This document shows, one piece after another, positions 13,444 to 20,067 of a stretch of 20,067 bases of DNA. The stretch is from RUG11462 sp045539315 (GTDB taxonomy: Bacteria; Bacillota; Clostridia; Oscillospirales; Acutalibacteraceae), in the NCBI GenBank assembly GCA_045539315.1, contig JAZQFC010000034.1, positions 1 through 20,067 of the forward strand, given 5' to 3'. The position numbers were made by a program, and so were the translations under genes. Every line of letters starts with the position of its first letter. Positions within the stretch are counted from its first letter, which is position 1. The notes under the pieces were generated by a model. The model did no database searches. It was not told the DNA's origin and worked only from the letters and a program-made list of their open reading frames with translations.

Positions 13444-15927
13444 TTATTTTGTTTCATACCAAGTTTTTGCGTATTTAACATCTACTAACAAAGGAACTTT
13501 CAGTTCAACCGCGCCTTCCATTTCTTGTTTAAGAATTTCGGCAACATATTCTGCGTTTTCTTCCTTTGTTTCAACAATTAATTCATCGTGAACTTGCATA
13601 ATTAACTTTGCATCAAGATTTTCTTTTAATAATCTTGAGTTAACACGATTCATTGCAATTTTAATTATATCTGCGGCAGTACCTTGAATAGGCATATTTT
13701 TAGCAACACGTTCACCAAATGAACGAGTGTTAAAATTAGATGCGGTAAGTTCCGGCAAATATCTTCTTCTTCCAAAAATCGTAGAGACATATCCGCTTTC
13801 TTTTGCTTTTTCAACAACTTCATTTAAATATTTGTTAACACCACTATAAGTTGCAAGATAATTTTCAATGTATTCCTTTGCTTTAGCAACGCTTACATGA
13901 ATATCTTTTGAAAGCGAAAATGCACCAATTCCATAAACAATACCAAAGTTAACGGCTTTTGCTCTTGAACGAACATCAGGCGTCATTAATTCAAGAGGAA
14001 CATTGAAAACTTGTGAAGCGGTTAAAGAGTGTATATCAGCATCATTTGAAAATGCTTCTATCATTTTATTGTCATCAGCAATTGCCGCCAAAACTCTTAA
14101 TTCGATTTGTGAATAGTCGGCATCTACTAAAACATAACCTGGTTTTGCTCTGAAGAATTTACGCATTTCACGTCCTAATTCAGTTCTTACAGGAATGTTT
14201 TGTAAATTCGGCTCGGATGAACTAATTCTACCTGTTCTTGTTTCAACCTGATTAAGAGTTGAATAAATTCTATTGTTTTCGCCTACGCATTTTAACAAAC
14301 CATCACAGTATGTTGATTTAAGTTTTGCAACAGAACGGTATTCTAATAGATATTCAACGGCTTCTGACTGATATTTTAAACCTTCAAGCACTTCGGCATT
14401 CGTTGAATATCCTGTTTTTGTTTTTTTAGAGCAAGGAAGACCTAACTTTTCAAAAAGCGCAATACCTAACTGTTTAGGCGAATTTAAGTTAAATTCATAG
14501 CCAATAATATCATAAATTTGTTTTTCTAAAAATTGCTCTCTTTCATACAATTTTTTAGAAAATTCTTTAATACCTTCAACATCAACTTCAAATCCCTCTT
14601 TTTCCATTATATAAAGAGTGTGAGAAAGTGGAATTTCAACATCTAAAAGCAAATTCTCTTGATTATTTTCAGTGATTTGAGATGAAAAAGTTTTATATAG
14701 TTTTTCAATTAATTCAAGTTTTTTTAATACGTCTGAATACTCGCTATTATATTCCGAAACGCCGTATTCAACCATAAATCTTTCAAGTGATAAATCATTG
14801 CGGTCAGGGTTAATAAGATAAGCAGCGAGCATTGTATCGAATTTTACATCACAACAACCGTTTGTATCGTGAAATAGTTGTTTGCAATTGTGGGTGATAA
14901 TACCTTTTACTTTTGATAAATTACAATTATCACTTACTAAAAATTTATCATTGTTTTTTATAAAAATCTTGCTATCATGATATAAAATTATAGCGTTATC
15001 AGGAACAAAAGGTACGTTTAATACATCAACATCAACTTTTTCCGTTTGACTGATTTTAGGTAAAGTTTCCTCATCTAAATTTAATTTCTCAAGCAATTTA
15101 AACATTTCAAGATTAATCAATTGTTTTTTTAATTCAACAAAATCTGCTTGTGAATTGTTTGGAATTTCAATTGGAACTTCACAGTTAATGGTGCCTAAAG
15201 TTTTGCTTAAAAAGGCGTTGTCCTTGTCATTTATAAGTTTGTTTTTAAGATTCTCTCTTAAGTCTTTTTCTTCAATGTTATCATATAGTTTTTCTATACA
15301 TTCATATTTTTGAATTAAATCTCCGGCAGTTTTAGGACCAACACCTTGAACACCAGGAATGTTGTCAGAACTGTCTCCTTGTAGCGCTTTGATTTCTATC
15401 ATCTGTTTTGGCGAAACGCCATATTCTTCTTTGATTTTTTCTATATCATAAATTCTAACTTCAGGAGCGCCTGCTTTAGTAGCGGCTAATTGAACAGTAA
15501 CATTTTCTGATACCAATTGCAAAGAATCTCTATCCCCAGTAGCGATAACACATACATCACCATTTTCGTTGCATTTACGTGCAATTGTTCCTAGAATGTC
15601 ATCTGCTTCATATCCTTCTTTTTCTAAAACAATACAACCAAAGTTTTTAAGAATTTCTTTCATTATCGGAATTTGCATAGCAAGTTCATCAGGCATTGGT
15701 TTTCTACCTGCTTTGTAATCAGAATAAATTTTGTGCCTAAAAGTAGGTGCTTTTAGGTCAAATGCGGCAATAATCAAGTCAGGGGAGTTAGTATCAATTA
15801 ATTTTAAAAGAATGTTCATAAAGCCAAAAATAGCGTTTGTAAAAACACCATCTTTATTTGATAAAACTCGTATTCCGTAAAATGCTCTGTTAATTATTGA
15901 GTTTCCGTCTAAAGCTAAAATTTTCAT
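13444..15927 (-). CDS. polA: DNA polymerase I
   Basis: Family A polymerase for Okazaki-fragment processing and repair. Of the 827 residues, about 1-290 form the 5'-3' exonuclease (FAFDLKAPTFRH-like region at 55-66, YKAGRKPMP, GYEADD at 105-110, GDRDSLQLV, QGDSSDNIPGVQGVGPKTA). About 300-425 is a shortened remnant of the 3'-5' exonuclease domain in which the DxE motif is not visible, so proofreading is probably absent, as in Bacillus and Thermus enzymes. The polymerase domain has motif A DYSQIELR (604-611), motif B RSRAKAVNFGIVYG (653-666) and motif C MQVHDE (777-782). AGGAG lies 8 nt before the ATG. The gene has its own promoter between it and the secF terminator and heads the polA-ywlE-rimI-tsaD operon. 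Confidence 0.97.
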   Translation of the reverse strand: MKILALDGNSIINRAFYGIRVLSNKDGVFTNAIFGFMNILLKLIDTNSPDLIIAAFDLKAPTFRHKIYSDYKAGRKPMPDELAMQIPIMKEILKNFGCIVLEKEGYEADDILGTIARKCNENGDVCVIATGDRDSLQLVSENVTVQLAATKAGAPEVRIYDIEKIKEEYGVSPKQMIEIKALQGDSSDNIPGVQGVGPKTAGDLIQKYECIEKLYDNIEEKDLRENLKNKLINDKDNAFLSKTLGTINCEVPIEIPNNSQADFVELKKQLINLEMFKLLEKLNLDEETLPKISQTEKVDVDVLNVPFVPDNAIILYHDSKIFIKNNDKFLVSDNCNLSKVKGIITHNCKQLFHDTNGCCDVKFDTMLAAYLINPDRNDLSLERFMVEYGVSEYNSEYSDVLKKLELIEKLYKTFSSQITENNQENLLLDVEIPLSHTLYIMEKEGFEVDVEGIKEFSKKLYEREQFLEKQIYDIIGYEFNLNSPKQLGIALFEKLGLPCSKKTKTGYSTNAEVLEGLKYQSEAVEYLLEYRSVAKLKSTYCDGLLKCVGENNRIYSTLNQVETRTGRISSSEPNLQNIPVRTELGREMRKFFRAKPGYVLVDADYSQIELRVLAAIADDNKMIEAFSNDADIHSLTASQVFNVPLELMTPDVRSRAKAVNFGIVYGIGAFSLSKDIHVSVAKAKEYIENYLATYSGVNKYLNEVVEKAKESGYVSTIFGRRRYLPELTASNFNTRSFGERVAKNMPIQGTAADIIKIAMNRVNSRLLKENLDAKLIMQVHDELIVETKEENAEYVAEILKQEMEGAVELKVPLLVDVKYAKTWYETK

Positions 15928-15956
15928 AAATTCTACTCCTAATATTAATCAAATTT

Positions 15957-15985
15957 ATTTTACCACATTTTTATATTTTCTTCAA
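15957..15985 (-). promoter_or_regulatory. polA operon promoter
   Basis: Minus strand: TTGAAG (15980-15985), a 17-bp spacer, TAAAAT (15957-15962), with TGG directly before the -10 (extended -10). Start expected near 15950, about 23 nt before the polA ATG. It sits only 12 nt beyond the T-run of the secF terminator. Confidence 0.68.
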
Positions 15986-15996
15986 GAGAATTATAT

Positions 15997-16027
15997 AAAA
16001 AAAGACGCTACTTTTATAGTAGCGTCT
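15997..16027 (-). terminator. secD-secF terminator
   Basis: A perfect 10-bp stem (16003-16012 with 16018-16027) and a 5-nt loop is followed on the minus strand by seven T. It begins 7 nt after the secF stop. This is the cleanest Rho-independent terminator in the window. Confidence 0.92.
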
Positions 16028-16033
16028 AAAAAA

Positions 16034-17314
16034 TTAATATTCGATTTTCTTTTTACCTTTTTTATTAATTTTATTTGTATAACTTGTATTCTTTTTAGCT
16101 TTTGATTTTTTCTCACCTTTGTTTTTCTTTTCATCACGTTCACACCAGAACACATATAAAGGACCTGCAATAAAGAGTGATGAGAAAGTACCACAGATAG
16201 TACCAACTGACATTGGAATTGAGAAAGTAAGAATAGAATCAAGGTTATAAATTAAAGCTACAACTGTTACTGACATAATAGCCAAGAATGTTGTAACAGA
16301 AGTTACACAAGTACGTTTAAATGATTGTGCAACAGAAAGGTTAGTGAGTTCTCTAATTGACATTTTGTTGCCATAGATACCTGAATTTTCACGAATTCTA
16401 TCATAAATAACGATAGTGTCGTTAAGTGAGTAACCAAGTATTGTAAGGAATACAGCAATAAAGTTAGTGTCAATAGTAATACCAAAAATTACATTGAAGC
16501 AGTAAATAAATACTACGTCATGAATCAAAGCAGCAAGAGCAGTGATACCTGCTTTTATACCACCAACTTTTCTGAATCTGTAACCTACATAAATGATAAC
16601 AAGAATACTTGCTAAAATAACCGCGAAAATTGCTTTGCCAAAGAATGAAGCACCAAAACTTTCGCTAACAGAGTTTACGCCAGCTTCTTTAATATTGTTA
16701 TCTTTGAAATCTTCTTGTAATGCTTTAGTAACTTGTTTAACTTGAGTTGTAGTAAGAGCAATGTTACCAATTGCATTGATTTTAATTGATTCAGCGCCTG
16801 TTGATAAAGCAGCGCTACTTACAACATCAACTTTTACATCTTTGTAATCGTTTTCAAGTTTAGATTTGAGAACAAGAGAATTAGAAGTATAATTTTTAGT
16901 TAAAATTCCTGTAACAGTTTCGATTTCTTTTTCTGATAAGAAATTGTTACCAACAGCGGAAACTTCGAGAAAAGCAGTTTCTTCATTACTACCAACTTGT
17001 GCAGTAAATGCAAAATCTTTTAATTCATCTGAATTTAAAGTAGTTGCAACTGCATTGTCATCTAAAGTTCCTGTGTAAGCATAAGTTAAAATTGTTTCAT
17101 TGCTAACGTCTTTTAAAGCGCCTTCTGCAGATTTTTTAACTTTATCAAAATCAATTTTATCTGTGTAAGAATAGGTAATTGCAGTACCACCTTTGAAGTC
17201 GATAGAAAGGTCTGCGCCTACAAAGATATTAAAGAATATACCTACAATGATTACTACAATCGGGATAATGATTGCAAATTTAAAACTTTTTGTAATGTTA
17301 AATGTTTTTTGCAT
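16034..17314 (-). CDS. secF: Protein translocase subunit SecF
   Basis: An RND-type membrane subunit that, with SecD, uses the proton or sodium gradient to help pull proteins released from SecYEG across the membrane. The 426 residues show a first membrane helix (about 12-32), the family signature GADLSIDFKGGTAITY, a long extracytoplasmic domain (about 45-225) and five further helices from about 230 (ASFFGKAIFAVILAS, GITALAALIHDVVFIY, TILGYSLNDTIVIYDRIREN). The tail is very basic, Lys-rich and cytoplasmic. The extracytoplasmic domain is longer than in short SecF proteins. The start overlaps secD by 17 nt, with GGAGG 8 nt before the ATG inside secD. A clean terminator follows. Confidence 0.95.
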   Translation of the reverse strand: MQKTFNITKSFKFAIIIPIVVIIVGIFFNIFVGADLSIDFKGGTAITYSYTDKIDFDKVKKSAEGALKDVSNETILTYAYTGTLDDNAVATTLNSDELKDFAFTAQVGSNEETAFLEVSAVGNNFLSEKEIETVTGILTKNYTSNSLVLKSKLENDYKDVKVDVVSSAALSTGAESIKINAIGNIALTTTQVKQVTKALQEDFKDNNIKEAGVNSVSESFGASFFGKAIFAVILASILVIIYVGYRFRKVGGIKAGITALAALIHDVVFIYCFNVIFGITIDTNFIAVFLTILGYSLNDTIVIYDRIRENSGIYGNKMSIRELTNLSVAQSFKRTCVTSVTTFLAIMSVTVVALIYNLDSILTFSIPMSVGTICGTFSSLFIAGPLYVFWCERDEKKNKGEKKSKAKKNTSYTNKINKKGKKKIEY

Positions 17315-18683
17315 TTCTCTTACCTCCGAATAACCATGGTTTTCTTAATGACTTAAATGAAGAAAGACTTTGAACCATAACTTTTGAAAGGAATACACCA
17401 ATTAATACATTAAATACAGCACCAATTAAAAGTGTATAACCAAATGAATAGATAGAACCGGTAATTGATGAACCAAACATAAACATTACACTGTTTACTA
17501 TTTTAGCAAGAATTGAATCTGGAGGTCCAAAAGCACCCATAAGAATTACAGAAACAATAACAACAGTTACGTTACCATCAATGATAGCGCCAAAACCACG
17601 CTTGAAACCTGTTTTAATAGAACCATCAATAGTTCTGCCGGAACTCAATTCATCTTTAACACGCTCTGCGTTAATAACATTAGCGTCAACACCCATACCG
17701 ATAGAAAGAATTACACCTGCAAGACCAGGAATTGTAAGAGTAAAACTATCAAAGAATGGGAAGAAACCTGAAATACAAGCAAATATACCAGCAATTTGAC
17801 AAGTGATAGAGAATACTGCAACGATACCAGGTAATCTATAAAGAGAAATCATTAAGATTACTATAAGCGCATAAGCAATGATACCTGCTAAAAGCATTAC
17901 ATCAAGTGATGACTGACCGAGTGTTGGTGCAATAATGCTAAGTTTTGAGTTATCAACAGATAAAGCGAAAGGAAGTGAACCTGCATTAATTGTATTAGCA
18001 AGGTCTTCTGCTTCTTCTGCGGTGAAATCACCTTCAATAACAGCGTGACCATCTGTAATTACACTGTTAACTGTTGGTGCTGAAATACAAGTATCATCAA
18101 GCCAGATGGCAATTGTTTTGTTAAGATTATTTCTTGTAGCAGTTTCAAAAGCGGCTTTTCCGTGAGGAGTAAGTTCAAGAGCTACCATATTATTACCGCC
18201 ATCGTCAACTGAAAGTGAAGCTTCTTTAATATCTTTTGCACCTTCAAGAACTTGAGCGCCTTTTGAAGTTGAATCACCTTCGTTAAATGTAAGAACTGCC
18301 ATTTGACCTAATTCTTCAACAGCGGCTGCCGGGTCAAAATCTTCTTCATCATTCTGCCAAGGGAATCTAACAATAATTTGCTTGTTGGCGTCATCTCTGT
18401 TTATTTCAGAGTCTGTGATTTTTTGATCGGTTAAACGGCGTTTAATAATTTCTTCGGCTTTTTTCATGTCATCGTTTGTGATTTCATCAACATCGATGTC
18501 AGGTGTGAAAACAGCCTCAACGCCACCTTGAATATCAATACCCCAACGGATATCTTGTACACCTTTTAAATAAACTATTTTATTATCACCATAATATGTA
18601 CACAAACCTGCGAAAGACAAGTATGTGAATGCGATAATTAAAACAGCAATTATAAAAAAGGTTGACCTTCTTGTCTTTTTCAT
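17298..18683 (-). CDS. secD: Protein translocase subunit SecD
   Basis: Partner of SecF in the Sec auxiliary complex. From the ATG at 18683 the protein has 461 residues: an N-terminal membrane helix (about 7-27), the signature IRWGIDIQGGVEAVF, an extracytoplasmic P1-type region with IIKRRLTDQKITDSEI, then FTAEEAEDLANTINAGSLPF, and five C-terminal helices including GVILSIGMGVDANVINAERVKDEL. The start is decided by GGAGG at 18692-18696, 8 nt before the ATG. A TTG frame extending to 18698 would use that same site as codons and is rejected. secD and secF are separate but overlapping genes, not the fused form found in Bacillus. A strong promoter and a leader of about 44 nt with a palindrome lie upstream. 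Confidence 0.96.
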   Translation of the reverse strand: MKKTRRSTFFIIAVLIIAFTYLSFAGLCTYYGDNKIVYLKGVQDIRWGIDIQGGVEAVFTPDIDVDEITNDDMKKAEEIIKRRLTDQKITDSEINRDDANKQIIVRFPWQNDEEDFDPAAAVEELGQMAVLTFNEGDSTSKGAQVLEGAKDIKEASLSVDDGGNNMVALELTPHGKAAFETATRNNLNKTIAIWLDDTCISAPTVNSVITDGHAVIEGDFTAEEAEDLANTINAGSLPFALSVDNSKLSIIAPTLGQSSLDVMLLAGIIAYALIVILMISLYRLPGIVAVFSITCQIAGIFACISGFFPFFDSFTLTIPGLAGVILSIGMGVDANVINAERVKDELSSGRTIDGSIKTGFKRGFGAIIDGNVTVVIVSVILMGAFGPPDSILAKIVNSVMFMFGSSITGSIYSFGYTLLIGAVFNVLIGVFLSKVMVQSLSSFKSLRKPWLFGGKRNAKNI

Positions 18684-18709
18684 TGAAAAGTCCTCCAAAT
18701 TTAAATTTG

Positions 18710-18723
18710 TGCATAGTTATGCA
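18710..18723 (-). promoter_or_regulatory. Palindrome in the secD leader
   Basis: TGCATA-GT-TATGCA on the + strand is a perfect 14-nt palindrome with a two-base centre change, near +5 to +18 of the predicted secD message. It may be an operator half-site pair or a small RNA stem. An AAATTTAAATTT tract at 18697-18708 lies between it and the Shine-Dalgarno. Confidence 0.35.
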
Positions 18724-18733
18724 TTACTAATCT

Positions 18734-18762
18734 ATTATATATTAATTGAACTGAAAAGTCAA
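18734..18762 (-). promoter_or_regulatory. secD-secF promoter
   Basis: Minus strand: TTGACT (18757-18762), a 17-bp spacer, TATAAT (18734-18739). Eleven of twelve hexamer bases match consensus. Start expected near 18727. An AT-rich palindrome abuts the -35 on its upstream side. Confidence 0.8.
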
Positions 18763-18778
18763 ACAAATATATTTGTTT
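18761..18778 (-). repeat. 18-bp perfect palindrome between aminotransferase gene and secD promoter
   Basis: AAACAAATA followed by TATTTGTTT forms a complete palindrome directly after the aminotransferase stop, with two bases shared with the secD -35 box. As RNA it could be only a weak hairpin, as there is almost no GC and no long U-run. A protein-binding site is the alternative. Confidence 0.4.
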
Positions 18779-20047
18779 TTATAAAAGTTTTTCTATTGCT
18801 GCTAAACGAGCGCAAATTGAGAAAAGTTTAACTGCTTGAGTTAACTCATCAAGCGGTGGAAAACTTGGTGCAATTCTGATGTGAGAATCATCTGGATCGT
18901 TTCCGTAAGGATATGCAGAGCCTGCAGGAGTGGTAACAAGTCCTGCTTCTTTACAAAGTTCAATAGTTCTTTTAGCGCATCCTTTTGGTGCATAAAAACT
19001 AATGAAATAACCACCGTTTGGATTTGTCCATCTGCCTACACCAACAGGTTTTAATGTAGTTTCAAACTCATTTAATACTGCTTGGAATTTAGGGCGCATA
19101 ATATCAGCGTGTTTTGACATTAAAACTTTGATATTGTCAACATCTTTCAAGAATCTTACATGACGAAGTTGGTTAATTTTATCAGGACCAATTGTTTGGA
19201 ATTGCATTCTTTGCTTCATCAATTGAATGTTATGATGAGAAGCACACAAAGCGCTGACACCAGAGCCTGGATGAGTGATTTTAGAAGTGGACATAAAGTG
19301 TATCATCATTTTTTCTGTTCCACGTTTGATACATTCTTTATATAAAGATAAAATTTCGTCCTGTCTGTCATCATAAAGATGATGAACTGCATACGCATTA
19401 TCATACATAATTCTAAAATCTGGCGCAGCAGGGGAAAGTGATGCAAGTCTGATTATAGTTTCATCTGAATAAGAATATCCATCGGGATTTGAATATTTTG
19501 GTACACACCAAATACCTTTTACCAATGGGTCTTTAACCAACTCTTCAACTAAATCCATATCAGGACCGGTTGGAGTCATTGGCACAGGAATATTTTCGAT
19601 TCCAAAATACTCGGTAATAGCAAAATGTCTGTCATATCCAGGGCAAGGACATAAAAATTTAACTTTACCTTGTGAAAGCCAAGGCTTTTCTCCATCAAGG
19701 CCACGAGAAACTGCTTGTGCTATTATATCAAACATCATATGAAGCGATGAGTTTTCGCCGATAATTACATCTTCAACAGGACAGTCAAAAAGGTCGGCAA
19801 AAATCTTTTTCATTTCATAAATGCCATCTAAACCACCATAGTTTCTGCATTCTGTACCGTCATCAGTAAAAGCATTGCCTTTTGTTACTAAATTTAATAA
19901 TTCATCAGAAAGGTCTAATTGCTCTTTGTTTGGTTTACCTCTAGACATATCAAAGCTCAAACCAAGTGCTTTAAAATCTTCGTATTGTTTTACAAGAGAC
20001 TCTTGTTCTTTTAGCAATTGTTCTCTTGTCATTTCATTGTAATTCAA
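18779..20047 (-). CDS. PLP-dependent aminotransferase, aspartate aminotransferase-like (PF12897-type)
   Basis: A fold-type I PLP enzyme of 422 residues. The features are FDMSRGKP near the N-terminus, GENSSLHMMFDI (cofactor phosphate region), VPKYSNPDGYSY (substrate-binding Asn in the SNPxG motif), IMYDNAYAVHHL (Asp and Tyr contacting PLP) and STSKITHPGSGVSA with the Schiff-base Lys (about residue 256). This pattern is the MocR-like/aspartate aminotransferase group (subgroup 1c) rather than classical AspC, so aspartate and 2-oxoglutarate are the likely substrates by family only. The start chosen is TTG at 20047. The GTG at 20056 is itself part of the GAGGTG Shine-Dalgarno (20054-20059), which sits 6 nt before the TTG, and family members commonly begin MNY or MDY. 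Upstream control lies outside the window. Confidence 0.88.
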   Translation of the reverse strand: MNYNEMTREQLLKEQESLVKQYEDFKALGLSFDMSRGKPNKEQLDLSDELLNLVTKGNAFTDDGTECRNYGGLDGIYEMKKIFADLFDCPVEDVIIGENSSLHMMFDIIAQAVSRGLDGEKPWLSQGKVKFLCPCPGYDRHFAITEYFGIENIPVPMTPTGPDMDLVEELVKDPLVKGIWCVPKYSNPDGYSYSDETIIRLASLSPAAPDFRIMYDNAYAVHHLYDDRQDEILSLYKECIKRGTEKMMIHFMSTSKITHPGSGVSALCASHHNIQLMKQRMQFQTIGPDKINQLRHVRFLKDVDNIKVLMSKHADIMRPKFQAVLNEFETTLKPVGVGRWTNPNGGYFISFYAPKGCAKRTIELCKEAGLVTTPAGSAYPYGNDPDDSHIRIAPSFPPLDELTQAVKLFSICARLAAIEKLL

Positions 20048-20053
20048 TGATTT

Positions 20054-20059
20054 CACCTC
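20054..20059 (-). promoter_or_regulatory. Ribosome-binding site that decides a TTG start
   Basis: GAGGTG on the minus strand, with a 6-nt spacer to TTG at 20045-20047. The possible GTG start at 20054-20056 is within this site and would have no Shine-Dalgarno of its own. Confidence 0.65.
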
Positions 20060-20067
20060 AAATATTT

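Noticed and set aside
18684..18698. TTG start for secD, five codons upstream.
   Set aside because: The TTG overlaps the GGAGG that serves the ATG at 18683.
1..20067. Search for CRISPR repeats, tRNA or rRNA genes, insertion sequences, toxin-antitoxin or phage-defence genes.
   Set aside because: No regularly spaced repeats, no cloverleaf-like GC-rich segments, no transposase motifs or terminal repeats and no defence-type proteins were seen by eye.

Overview
The window is dense, low-GC bacterial chromosome and reads as an anaerobic Clostridia-type member of the Bacillota. The evidence is the AT-rich codon use, strong GGAGG-type Shine-Dalgarno sites, consensus sigma-A promoters, the sporulation genes yabP, yabQ and a ylmC/ymxH-type PRC-barrel gene, a long-form HPF, a split Gram-positive tyrosine-kinase module, GTP-dependent PEP carboxykinase and a class I (4Fe-4S) fumarase subunit. 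No RNA gene, CRISPR array, insertion sequence or phage gene was seen. I cannot name a genus from sequence alone.

Left part, + strand (1-5960). A tightly packed operon holds a 5'-truncated nucleotidyltransferase-like gene, a CPBP membrane protease, tadA (tRNA A34 deaminase) and ychF (ATPase). A perfect TTGACA-N17-TATAAT promoter then drives a three-gene phosphoregulatory module of the exopolysaccharide type: a Wzz/CapA-like membrane activator, a CapB/CpsD-like BY-kinase and a CpsB-like PHP phosphatase. It is closed by a strong terminator that overlaps the last codons of the phosphatase. No glycosyltransferase, flippase or polymerase lies inside this unit. A small PRC-barrel gene follows and converges on the minus-strand genes with a 4-nt overlap.

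Middle part, minus strand (5957-11500). In transcription order, from high to low coordinates, come pckA, yabP-yabQ-divIC, the fumarase alpha subunit, hpf and an RluA-type pseudouridine synthase. Hairpins separate pckA from yabP, divIC from fumA, and hpf from rluA. Recognisable promoters lie before pckA, hpf and, unexpectedly, inside the end of yabQ just before divIC. That would let the division gene be expressed apart from the two sporulation genes.

Right part, minus strand (11580-20056). An aspartate-aminotransferase-like gene lies furthest upstream, probably with a TTG start, followed by a secD-secF unit with its own promoter and terminator. A polA-ywlE-rimI-tsaD operon comes next, in which ywlE, rimI and tsaD overlap or nearly abut. 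The YwlE-like phosphatase carries the residues associated with phosphoarginine specificity.

Most of the window is housekeeping: translation and tRNA modification, replication, secretion, central C4 metabolism and division/sporulation. I see no wholly new system. The points most worth a second look are the isolated BY-kinase module, the candidate arginine phosphatase in an unusual operon, the private divIC promoter, and hairpins or palindromes placed at transcript starts or just before ribosome-binding sites.
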